64,000 nucleotides of DNA from Persicaria tinctoria. Taxonomy: Eukaryota > Streptophyta > Magnoliopsida > Caryophyllales > Polygonaceae. The stretch lies in assembly GCA_037127255.1 (NCBI GenBank), contig JBANSL010000008.1:1264896-1328895 (forward strand), in the 5' to 3' direction. The notes beneath the pieces were generated by a model that was not told the origin of the DNA, ran no database searches, and saw nothing but the letters and a program-made list of their open reading frames with translations. Of this stretch, positions 1 through 12,474 are shown piece by piece. The stretch's first letter is position 1; the number at the start of each line of letters is the position of its first letter. The position numbers and the translations under genes are program-made.

Positions 1-301
1 CGATTTTACATTAAAATCCTAGTTTTTTTCTCTTTGCTTTGGAACATGAACTCAAGCAAAAGATGCAGCAATACTATAGGCTGCAAGAACTACCAAACAC
101 ACTCAACACAAACACACATCCACCCCAAACCTTATTCAATCCCGTTCATCTTAACAGAAAGATGACACTTGATCCCTTCCGAACATTTCCGAATCCCAAA
201 CCACTCAAAAAGCATATATGAAAACTAGAGACCTAGATATTAAAGATTCAATGAAAACACGCAATGCCCTTGAAAAACCCTCTGATCTCAATTTGGTGCC
301 T

Positions 302-2895
<2,594 letters not shown>

Positions 2896-2999
2896 TCAGA
2901 TCTGGGAGATAGAAATGGAGAAGAAAACAGAAGAGATATTTTCTTCTGTCAGGGAAGGAGGAAGGCGAGAGACAAAGGAAGAGGTAGAGAGTGAGGCGC

Positions 3000-3007
3000 T
3001 ATAAATA
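3000..3007 (-). promoter_or_regulatory. Possible TATA box of SAHH
   Basis: On the minus strand the sequence TATTTATA lies 117 bp upstream of the SAHH ATG, which would place transcription start near 2970 and give a short pyrimidine-rich leader of about 85 nt. Position and composition fit a plant TATA box; there is no other evidence. Confidence 0.4.
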
Positions 3008-3609
3008 AGATCGTGTGATGAATCGGACGGCTGAGATTTTGAGCTGGGTATTTCAGAGGTGGACGGTCAGATCATCGACGGTGATGGGAGACCGTGCGGG
3101 TATCCGAAAAAACAAATCCGTAGATCTGGATTTGAAAAACAAACCATCGTTTTTTCCCGTGAAAGACCATTTTAACTCATTTATTGAACTTAATCGATGC
3201 GATTGCGATCACACATAGAATTCCAAGTCCTGTACCAACCCTTTTTAATAAATTCAGTTATCTAAACAAATCTAGAAAAACTGAGAAATCAAACAAGTCA
3301 ATAGATAGACTAATAATTATGTATAACCAAAGCAAATAACCGAATCAAATAACAGAAAAAAAATAACACTAAACAAATGACAAAAAAAATACCAACCTAT
3401 AAACACACGTAGCATTAACCTAATTTTATTTTTAAAAACCTACAAATATCCGAAGAAAATTGGATTTTTTAGGTGATTTTGCATTGGGAGGAAATGAAAT
3501 GTAGTTGGTGAGATGTTGGCCCACAAACGGTCCACACTTGCGTTTCAGATCTGCTTTGCACATCCACGCATAATTTGCCCTTGCCTTTTCTTTTGCCCTT
3601 TTCCTCCTT

Positions 3610-5850
3610 ATTTTTTTTTATTTTATTTATTTTATTTTTAATACAAGGCAAGATTTTGGGTGGTGTCAGACCTTACTGACCCACCACCCAATAGCGTTCT
3701 TTCGAACAAGAGCAAGAAGCTCTGGATGAGAAACAATTGACCCATAAACCTGTCGCATGAGAAGATGAGCTGCTTTGTCCGTCACTTGGTTGACTTCCCG
3801 GAAAACGTGGGTGACAGAAGAGGACTCGAAGGATTGGAGCATAAGAAGGGCATCACTGATCATCAAACCAATCTCCTAAGTGACTAAACCAATATTAAAA
3901 AACATCTGTAAAGATATAAAAATAGCAGAATAAGGAACACTAATCAGTTAAAGAAAAAGGAAATAACATTATCCGCGGATAATTATCCAAGAGCTGACTC
4001 ATGAACAATCATCCGCGGATAGAAGAGAATAGGCACGTGGCGGCCATGCCCACCCCCCACGAGTAGAACACGTGTCAAAAGGCGAACACCATGTGGCACA
4101 ACTTACCAGACCACCCCATACCTATAAAAGTGAGAAATCTCACCAAAGAAAGGGGGACTTTTCTGGAAAAAAAGGGGAGAAAAAGGCGGATCCAGGTCTA
4201 GTGAACTCAAGAAAAAAGAAGAGCAAGAAGAAGAATCCGTACGCGTGGAAAAGAACCTATTTCATAGTAAAATTAGCACCGTTCACTGGACCAACTCCGC
4301 GGATACAGACTATGTTTGTCCTTAATATAAATTTCTATTAAGGAAAAAGACTGTTGTTATTAATTCTCAAGATATTCAACAGCGACAGGTAAGCGAACCA
4401 ATTTTCCGAATTGTCTAGAGAAAACTCGATAAGGGAATCACCTTTCAGAATAGCGCTAAGGTTACTTCCCGCGGCACAGGTTAGGCCGCGTCGATTATTT
4501 CGATGCGGGTCAGGTAAGCTCGTTGGGAAGATTGATCACTTCATCGGGTAGATTCCCGGGCCCCACTAAAAATGGTGGCCTTAAGAGATCGGGGCTTTTT
4601 CACTAAGGACACTTCCAACTCCCTTTGATTGAGTTGATAACCGAAAGACTATCCCCTTCCACTTCAATCTTCGAGATACTCATCTCTAACGCAGCAGACA
4701 GACCCAAACGAAGAGACAAAGCTTCCGCCATCAAAGCAGAAACAGAACCCCACAATACGTTGTTGCAAGCCTGGACGCTACCATGCTGGTCTCGAATAAC
4801 AAAACTCGTCGCTGCATCACTTGTGGAAAGTTTCGATCCATCAAAATTGATCTTGAAATACCCCTCCATGGGTTTCTTCCAACGAAGATTCTTTTTCTTC
4901 CTAAGTTGGGGTGCACTTACAAATTTCGTTTTTTCCATTTCTTCCCAATGAATGGTCTTTGATTGGTTCCAACTTTGTAGTTGGAGCCTTATATATGTCC
5001 TTCGTGTTGTAGATCATTCATGTAATCTTGATCCTCGAATACTACTTTATTTCTTATTGTCCATAAACTCCACCAAATCAACGCTAACGAGGTAGTTTGA
5101 GATTTAGTGAGGCTGAAGAATATTTCCGTTACAACTTGTTTCATGTTTTTGTTGGTCGTGTCCACCCTTCGAATTTTGGTTTCTATCAAACTTTCCAATA
5201 AGCTCTAGAGAATGGGTGCATTTTGTAAACAAGTGTTCCGCGTCTTCAACCAAATGGTTGCAAAAAACACAAGGGAGAGGCACAACTACACTCTTTTCAG
5301 CAAGTCGTTTCTTCGTTGGGATTCCATTCATTACTAGTTTCCATAGGAAATTTTTAACTTTCGGAAAGCAATCCATTTTCCAAATCCAAGCAATTCCGCT
5401 TTCTTGGAGTCTGTCCTATCCTGTTACCATTTCTAAGGCAGATGACGTGGAGAACCAGCCGTTGCGGATGGATTTCCAATACAATTTATCTTCAATTTCA
5501 TTCATCGGAATTTGTATGTTTGGAATTTTTCTTATGATGTTTTGCGGAAGTATCTTCCTTAATTATTCAATTTTTCATTTTTTATCGGGTCCAATATATT
5601 GTTCTACCTTCTCTTGTTCATTAAATGAGTTGGTCGATATACTTTTTCCCAGTAGTTTCTCTCTTACAATCCACTCGTCTTTCCAGAATTTGATTGTTTT
5701 CCCATTCCCTACTTGCCAAATCAACCATTCACAAAATTCATTTTTAATTTTCATTAGTTTCTTCCATTGTCAAGATGTCTGTTGTATTTATTTATTAACT
5801 TCAATATATTATCCTTACTTTTCCTTTTTATCCTTGTGATTTTTTTCATC
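3610..5850 (-). mobile_element. Decayed L1-type LINE, 3' half, split by a solo LTR
   Basis: Read on the minus strand, this is the 3' end of a plant non-LTR retrotransposon. Around 5380-5110 it encodes a zinc-binding RVT domain (FPKVKNFLWKLVMNGIPTKK, then C-x2-C and H-x4-C), followed by a WWSLWTIRNKVVFE segment near 5060, then the RNase H-like domain GYFKINFDGSKLS at about 4880-4610. After a 722-bp insertion the same domain resumes as EIGLMISDALLML and HVFREVNQVTDKAAHLL (3878-3666). An A-rich minus-strand tail lies at about 3610-3640. Stops and frame changes make it non-functional. The upstream part to about 5850 is readable only in broken frames, so that edge is approximate. Confidence 0.85.
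3881..4602 (+). mobile_element. Solo LTR, 722 bp, with 5-bp target duplication
   Basis: The element begins TGACTAAACC and ends CTTTTTCA (TG...CA) and is flanked by the direct repeat CTAAG at 3876-3880 and 4603-4607. Removing the element and one CTAAG restores the interrupted LINE RNase H frame across the junction (SWKCP then EIG, with one tryptophan codon now TAG). A TATA box, TATAAAAG, sits at about 4123, as expected for an LTR promoter on the plus strand. The palindrome ATCCGCGGAT occurs at 3971-3980 and 4011-4020, with a partial copy near 4297. No internal retrotransposon body is present, so it is a recombined solo LTR. The superfamily cannot be decided. Confidence 0.88.
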
Positions 5851-6484
5851 GTCGTGATTGTTATTATTATTGCAATTTGCAAGTATGTAAAGACTCTATG
5901 AGACTGTGATCGGGAAAAATAAAATAAAATTGTTTACAACGTATAGTATATACCCTCTTTAGTAATTAAATTAATCAATTTTTTTTTTTAAAAAAAGCTA
6001 TCTTGATAATCTTTTGTCAAAAATCGATTAAGTTGGTGAACTGCAACAAATTGAGAGAGAGCAATCAACCAACCGGTTGAAAATGAAAATAAACATTAAT
6101 CTAAATTTTGGAGTTTAAAATGTTTCACTTTCAGCTAAAATAAATGTCACCTACTTTGTGTTAGTGGTAGTCCAAACTTTCAAAGACCTCAAATTAAATT
6201 CTAACGCATTGGGCCCCAATATTTTGGGATTTAGGGTCAATATTTTATTAATAAACATCCAATATTGAATTCTAATCTACCTACCCTATGTGTGATGATC
6301 GACGTGTATAACATATAAAGTGTACATTTTCTTTTTTCAGGACATACATGTTAATATTAAGATATGAAGCCATCAAAATTATTATTTTATATGTTATTTC
6401 TCAATTGATCTCATTACCAATTGATTTTTTCTATGGTTTTATAGGTAGTCGGATGAGCTAGATGTGTTGAGACGTGAAATGACA
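5851..6484. other. AT-rich intergenic stretch, nothing recognised
   Basis: No open frame with a recognisable domain, no structured repeat and no clear transposon end was seen between the LINE relic and the next MITE. Confidence 0.6.
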
Positions 6485-6486
6485 TA

Positions 6487-6766
6487 CTCCTTCCGTCTCA
6501 AAATTTAAGTCATTTTAGCATTTTACACAAGTTTAAATAAAACACTCACCCATCAATCAATATCATCATTCCACCAACATTTTTAATAAATTTTATTATT
6601 TTTAAATATCCACTATATTTTTTAACCAATCAAAATCTTTTAAAAAATCAACAACACACAAATCAATACAAATCATTACTATCCCTTACCTAGAAAACCT
6701 AAAATGACATCTATTTTGATACAACTCAACTAGTCTAAAACGACAACTATTTCGAGACGGAGGGAG
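6487..6766. mobile_element. Stowaway-type MITE (280 bp)
   Basis: Terminal inverted repeats CTCCTTCCGTCTCAAAAT and the reverse of ATTTCGAGACGGAGGGAG match the Tc1/mariner Stowaway signature. The element is flanked by the dinucleotide TA on both sides (6485-6486, 6767-6768), the expected target duplication. The interior is AT-rich and non-coding. Confidence 0.9.
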
Positions 6767-7006
6767 TATTAGATTGTATCTCACCTTGAAAAGAAGTGAA
6801 ATTCAAGGTAAGTCTAATATACATGTACAACTAATAAAGAGAGGGGTTAGTTTCGGTATACACGAAGCTTAGCATGTATAATGTTAACAAATATGGATCT
6901 TGATTTGGGATGATAATGGGGCGGGAACTCCTTGTTTCCCACGGGGAATCCCCGTCCCGCGGGGACGGAGATGGAAAAATTCAATGAGGATGGAGATGGG
7001 GATAAT

Positions 7007-7402
7007 CAGGGGCGGAGGGAGGGGGGCATGAGGTGGCTCGAGCCCCCTAGGTCAGGTGAAAACGTAAAAAAATAATAATTATGTATTATTTTTGTAATTT
7101 TTTATAATTTAAGGGTTAAAAATAGTTAAAAAGAGTAATGAATCAATTAGTTTGCTTAGCTTAGTTAGTATGGGTTGGGGAATAGAATTATAAGGTCTTG
7201 AGTTCGAATCCTTTTAGCTTCATTTTGTGGATTTTTTTTCCTCCTTTTAGGCTTTTAAACTTAAAATAGCTATTTAAATTATACATTTAGTGGGCTTTCT
7301 ACTATATTCTTTATAATAAAAATTGTATGTTATATATATCTTCAAAAAAATCCCGAAAATATAGTTGAGCCTCACCTCGAATTTTTCTTGGCTCCGCCCC
7401 TG
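7007..7402. mobile_element. Tip100-like hAT MITE (396 bp) with tRNA-like module
   Basis: It has perfect 11-bp inverted ends CAGGGGCGGAG / CTCCGCCCCTG and a perfect 8-bp target duplication GGGATAAT (6999-7006 and 7403-7410). These ends match those known for Tip100-group hAT elements. Inside, TAGCTTAGTTAG at 7157-7168 and GAGTTCGAATCC at 7200-7211 resemble the A and B boxes of a tRNA gene at normal spacing. No protein is encoded. Confidence 0.92.
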
Positions 7403-7630
7403 GGGATAATAGTCATCACCCCGATCGTCGCCCCACCTCTGCCCCCAACACGGGATCCTCTATGGGGAGTACGAAATCCCAATTTTTATTGAAAATCTTA
7501 CCTAAGTTTATACTAGGTATAATCTTTCTTTTGCTTTAAAATTTTTACCTTATAATTTATATTTATGAAATATTATACGTAATATTTATATCATATTTTA
7601 TATATAATTTTAATAATATCTTATAATTTT

Positions 7631-8900
7631 CTATTAAATGGGGAGGAACCATGAGTTTTGCACATCCACACATAGGGATGACAATTTCACCCGCACCCGA
7701 CGGATATCCGTCTCACCCGACCCGAAAAAGTGGGTGAAAATCCGAAATAAAGTGGATATTAAATGGATGATGGGTGAACGGGTGATGGGTCGGGTCGGAT
7801 TCGGGTGAAGACATTCCCCACCCGTCACCCGACCCATCACCTGACCCGCCACCCGACCCATCACCCGACTTATATTATAAAATTATATTTGATATGTGAA
7901 ATTGCCAATATACCCCATAAACTATAATTTAAAATACTTATCAAACGATTTCCCGCTTGAAGCTTTGGTTGTTGAAGACTATGTTTTCTCTTCTTTTTAT
8001 TCATAATTGTTGTAATATCTTTTTATTTCCAAAACTTCTTGCTTGAAGTGTTGAAAGTTGTGGATAATTACACGTATTTGACCGAATTTGAATATATTTG
8101 ATACTAATTTATTCGTCAATGTGTTCGACGTATGTTTTTCAATATTTTTTTTGATGAATTTGATGTCTTGTATTTCACCCGAATTTTCACCCAATCCACC
8201 CAATCACCCGGTCGGTGATGGGTGGACGGGTCGGGTGAAATATTTGGTGGGTGATGGGTCGGGTAGGGTGAAGGATTTTGGGTGACGGGTCGGGTGACGG
8301 AAGTAGATCATCCACCTATCACCCGATCCATTGTCATCCCTATCCACATATCCGATTGGGAAACTCGCGGGAAATGCCAACAATGAAAATTATGCGGGGG
8401 CGGGGATTTTCTGATGGGGACACAGACAGGGGTGAATTATTGTCCCCGAGCGGGGAAAGGGACGAGGACAGAGATATATAGTGTTCATAAACAGACATGG
8501 GGATGGGGAGGGTACCCCCGCCTCGTTGTCTTCCCTAGTCTTGATTGATGGGAAGTGGGTGACTGAGATTATTCAAAGATATTGAAGTATTTAAAAAAAT
8601 AATTTATTAAATGGGGGGAGAGGGGGGAAACCATAAGTTTTGAATAGGGAATCCGATGGGAAAACCCACGGGAAATGTCAATGGTGAAAATTATGCGGGG
8701 ACGGGAATTCCCCGACGAGGATAGGGACCAGGGGCGAATTATTGTCCTCGAGCGGGGAAGAGGATGAGGGCAGAGAGATATATAGTGTTCATAAACGGAT
8801 ACGGGAATGGGGAGGGTACTCCGCCTCGAACCTGTCTCGTTGTCATCCCTAATCTTGATTGTTGGGAAGTGGATGACTGAGATTATTCAAAGATATTGAA
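7631..8900. repeat. Tandem duplication of the hAT right end plus flank
   Basis: The unit runs from TTAAATGGGG through AACCATGAGTTTTG, the GC-rich hAT tail and the flank CTTGATTG-TGGGAAGTGG to ATTCAAAGATATTGAA. Copy 1 is 7631-8600 (interrupted by the hAT element at 7673-8342); copy 2 is about 8604-8900. Copy 2 lacks the insertion and therefore serves as a nearly intact empty site. Confidence 0.82.
7673..8342. mobile_element. Nested hAT element (670 bp), Ac-like ends
   Basis: The ends are a perfect 13-bp inverted repeat, TAGGGATGACAAT. The flanks are TCCACACA (7665-7672) and TCCACATA (8343-8350), an 8-bp target duplication with one change. Subterminal regions are packed with ACCCGACCC/GGGTCGGGT motifs on opposite strands, as in related hAT MITEs, and the middle is AT-rich. 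Small frames inside it are not gene-like. Confidence 0.9.
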
Positions 8901-9338
8901 TTTTTTAAGGTGAACTTTGTTTTGAATTGGCTATAGACTCACATTTTTTCAATTAAAATATCAGGAAAAAAATCAATTTAATCTTAACCATTTTTTTTTT
9001 TCAATCAATGACTTAACATTTTTAAGATCTATCATCTCTTCACATAAAACGTATATAAGTCGAGAAAAAATCCAATATAACACATGTCGGTGCATTAATG
9101 GGAAAGCTTGAAGGTGAAGCCATGAACGAGCTACATCAAAAAGAGCATCTTGAAATTATGAGAGCATCTAGTGATAACAGTAAGTTACCCTGTTTGTGAC
9201 AACAGTGGGTGGGTGGGTGGGAACCTCTTTACATACATATGCGGCTACATGAAGATGAGGGCGATGTGTACTTCCCAACACTCACCGGCTTCACCGTCTA
9301 TCAAGATGTTTGGCATCTAGTGTATAGCTATTGGGTGC
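8901..9338. other. Intergenic, one exon-like stretch of unknown origin
   Basis: Mostly AT-rich. At about 9097-9180 a plus-strand frame reads MGKLEGEAMNELHQKEHLEI and is followed by GTAAG, which looks like a stray exon with a donor site. No family is recognised and no partner exon was found. A short (GGGT)n run lies at about 9207-9220. Confidence 0.3.
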
Positions 9339-9795
9339 GTTTTTTTTTAATCTATTATTCCACCGCTCAATAGCGTCTTTTTAGATGAGAGTAAACAAGA
9401 GAAGCAACATTCATTAAGAATCAAAGATACTGGTGACTTCGCGGAATACATGATTGTAAGGAGATCTCGAATTGCAGTCGCCGTCTTGATTTTTAGTGGA
9501 CAAATCTAAGAACTCTTGACATTGTTGATAGTCGTAAGACTGTCTCCTTCAATATCAATCCTCGATGTTAACCCCATCTCCTTTGCCGCATTCAAATCCA
9601 AACGAATGGTCAACACATCATCATTAGAGTTGAGGTGAAAACACACAACGAGGTATCACTTGCCTGAATACATCACATGTGGCCTGAAATCACGAACCCC
9701 GCTGCTGCTGCAACACCTGAAAGCAACATCAAACCATCAAAATTAATATTAAGGTCGTGCTTGGCAACAAGAGGTTTTTTGGGGAGGTGGATATT
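9339..9795 (-). mobile_element. LINE RNase H relic with A-tail
   Basis: On the minus strand broken frames read NINFDG, GFVIS, ETVL-RLSTMSRVLRF and similar pieces of the plant LINE RNase H-like domain. The plus-strand T-run at about 9340-9348 is the remnant A-tail. The 3' tail resembles that of the relic at 3660 (both carry CAATAGCG), so they are probably the same family. Heavily mutated. Confidence 0.65.
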
Positions 9796-10069
9796 TTTTT
9801 TTATGTGCATGATGGAGATGTGGAAGGTGGAGTATTTTTTTTTAAAAAAACAAATCTTGTAAAAAACATAAATGGTGTCGGGTGGTTGTAGGGTTTGGAA
9901 AGTATTTTTTATGCTAGAAAAAAGTATAAAATGCTCTCACTCTTTTTACTCCTCCTCTAGCGGGTACGCGTCCAGCACTTCAATCTGCCACAAGATCCAT
10001 CTTGCATTAATGGGGGAGGCTCTATAGACGATGCCCATGGAGGAGGGCTCCTCGGTGGCTATGTTGTAC

Positions 10070-10325
10070 TTATAGGCCTGTTATAATAGCTAAACAACTC
10101 GGCTCGAACTCGTTCATTTACTTTAACAAGCTAAGTTTGAACATGATTTTAAGCTCGATTGAAAGCTCATCTCGTTCGATTTAAGCTCGAATAGCTCGAA
10201 TTTTATGGAATTTCCAAAATTTCCTATAAGTTAATATGTTATGACAAAATATAACTAGTTAAAGCTCGACTCAAGCTCATGCATTTCCTAAACAAGCCAT
10301 ACTTGATAAAAAAAAAAAACTCGTT
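10070..10325. repeat. Copy of a dispersed AGCTCG-rich repeat
   Basis: It contains AACTCGGCTCGAACTCG, TTTTAAGCTCGATTGAAAGC and TTAAGCTCGAATAGCTCGAA. Related blocks occur at 30588-31139, 40250-40620 and 45475-45785. The pattern resembles non-autonomous hAT elements of plants, but no secure ends or target duplication were found for this copy. Confidence 0.45.
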
Positions 10326-10329
10326 TAAA

Positions 10330-11150
10330 AATTGAGAACTCTTGAGGCGGACGAGGCTGACAAAGCTTGTGGTGGCTCCGGGCGATTGCAACCGACGAAG
10401 CTTGTGAAGTTGAGAGCAAGAGTGAAAGGGTCGGTAAGATGGTGGGCATGTAAACGCATCTTGCCATGTAACAACAGCTTGCAAAGGATGGGGGGTAAAG
10501 CGTGACCCGGATTGTCTTGTATGTGGGCAGGAGAAGACACTATGCACGTGTTCTTCGGGTGAGGCAACTGTGGGAGGGTTCGAGGGATATTGAAGGGTTG
10601 GGCAAGAGGGCCAATAGGGTCGTGAACTGGCCGGCTAGAACGACTCAAGGCCGAGGGGGATGAGGCTCGGATAACACTATGAGAATATGTCATCAGCGGG
10701 CTATGGCATGCGCACAATAGAAGATGAAGTAATTTGGGTTGCAGTGAAAGTGATTCAAGCAGGGTCCGAGCCCGGCCCTCGTACGTTGCAGAGCTGGAGG
10801 CGGTGGTGTGGGGACTGCAGTTGGCAAATGAGCGGGAATCGCAAGATGTGGTCGTTGAGTCTGAATGTTTACAAGTGGTCTAGCCGATCCAGGCGCCAGC
10901 AGGGTATCGAGGCGTGGTAGGAAGTCTCGTGCACAAGGCAAATGTGTTGTAACGTGCCTTCCAAGTCTGTCGATGGAACTTTGTGCATCGGGTCGACAAC
11001 CAGGCTGCCCACTTTCTGGCAAATTTGAAACCAGTTTCTTGTTTTTATGTTTGTTCGGATGATGAATTGGATCCTAAACTATTTGACATTATGTTTTTAT
11101 GATTTATGAATAGAGTTTTGTTTTTTTAATATTAAAAAAAAAAAAAACCT
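10330..11150 (+). mobile_element. LINE 3' relic, plus strand
   Basis: Plus-strand frames, broken by shifts, read EDTMHVFFGC (zinc-binding RVT domain, near 10530), then YVAELEAVVWGLQLANE (near 10785), VVVESECLQV (10850) and WNFVHRVDNQAAHFLANL (about 10972-11030), the ordered parts of the RNase H-like domain. An A-rich tail follows at about 11133-11148. This is a 5'-truncated, inactive copy. Confidence 0.8.
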
Positions 11151-11490
11151 TAATCGGGTATCATATTTAATTTTTTTACTACACTAAATCACTAATCACT
11201 AACACAAAAATTAAAAATTATTGTAATAAAATGAACAATCAATTTTAATAAAATAAAACGTGGCTGATAGTGGAGCACGAAAGTTGGGGGCTGCATCGAT
11301 GTCTAGTGCGGGGTTGGTGGCTAATTGTGACGGATCACGGAACCCTATTGGCCCATCGATGCTTTAAGCTACGGTATAAAAGTCAAATGACGAATTTACC
11401 CCCGAGCGTTACACTCTCACCAACTCCTGGCATAATGTTCCATAAAATCGTTGCCAATATTTCTCTCTTGACCGCCACCAGACCCACCAC

Positions 11491-11908
11491 TAGACCTGTC
11501 ATTCATGTCAAAAACAACCCGACCCGGTCGACCTGACCGAACGGTCGAAATTTTTTCGATTCGAACCCGGAAATTTTGACCTGGTAATTTTTTCCGACCC
11601 AAACCCGAAAAACTAAAATTTTTCGGGTAATTTGGGTTTCGACCCGGTGACTCAATTGACTCAGTAATTTTGACCCAATTTACCAAGTTGATTTATAATT
11701 ATATATAATTAATTTATATATATAATTAAAATTTATCGCAAAATGATCGAATCATGATTTTTTTAATTTAAAAAATAAAAATTTGACAAACCTGAAATCG
11801 ACCCGAAATGATCCGAAACTCGGTCAAACCCGAGTTCGAGTCAACCCGGAACCCGTTTTATCCGAGACCCGAAGTGACCCGACCCGAATGACTCGTTTGA
11901 CAGGTCTA
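11491..11908. mobile_element. hAT MITE (418 bp) with perfect 8-bp target duplication
   Basis: The inverted ends TAGACCTGTCA / TGACAGGTCTA are flanked by CCCACCAC on both sides (11483-11490, 11909-11916). The subterminal regions carry AACCCGACCC and GACCCGA motifs and the centre is AT-rich. There is no coding content. Confidence 0.92.
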
Positions 11909-12474
11909 CCCACCACCTATCTCTCTCTCTTTTATTACTTTTTTTTAATTTCCAATACACAAAATAATTTGAACGGGACTAGACCTCGTTAATCCATCAT
12001 CCAATAATATTAGGATGGATGAGGATCTTGAGTTCTTTACCTGTCCGAAGATCTGGCGTGGAATGGATCTGAAAAAATCAAGTGATATGATCCACACATT
12101 TGTTGTCTTTAAGGAGATGTGTGAGAAGAACACCGTCTTGAAGTGCAGGAGGAGGAGAAGAATATCGGTGACGAACATCTCAACATTTATTTCTAAAAAA
12201 GCACAAAAAAGAAGGAAAATGCAACTGAATTTTTACTGGTGCGTTTGACTTACAATTCTAACCAAAATTCTACATTATACTACTACTAATTAAACATTGT
12301 TAGTCAATATCTGCATTCTCCGACGATTTGAGTAAATACAATTTTTGGAACTGAATTAATTATTTGCATGTACAAAAACCATTGACTTTAACTTTTATTA
12401 TATCTCCCCATTTGGTTGCATATGATTGCAATGAACTATCTACAATTTTTTGCTTGATGAAAGTTAGTTGTTCT

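Larger units (their letters stand above)
6905..8851. mobile_element. Non-autonomous hAT element, host of two nested insertions and a tandem duplication
   Basis: The left end TTGGGATGATAATGGGGCGG and the right ends at 8537 (CGTTGTCTTCCCTA) and 8851 (CGTTGTCATCCCTA) form inverted repeats of the TAGGGATGACAA type found in Ac-like hAT elements. The left flank ATCTTGAT (6897-6904) is repeated exactly after the second right end (8852-8859) and with one change after the first (8538-8545), giving an 8-bp target duplication. The body is rich in CCCCG/CGGGG blocks. Two other elements (7007-7402, 7673-8342) are inserted in it, and its right end is tandemly duplicated. There is no transposase frame. Confidence 0.82.

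Noticed and set aside
5216..5839. 207-codon plus-strand frame
   Set aside because: It is antisense to the LINE zinc-binding region; the minus strand carries the recognisable domain.
7157..7211. Possible tRNA gene
   Set aside because: A and B boxes are present but no acceptor stem or cloverleaf can be formed; it is part of a transposon.
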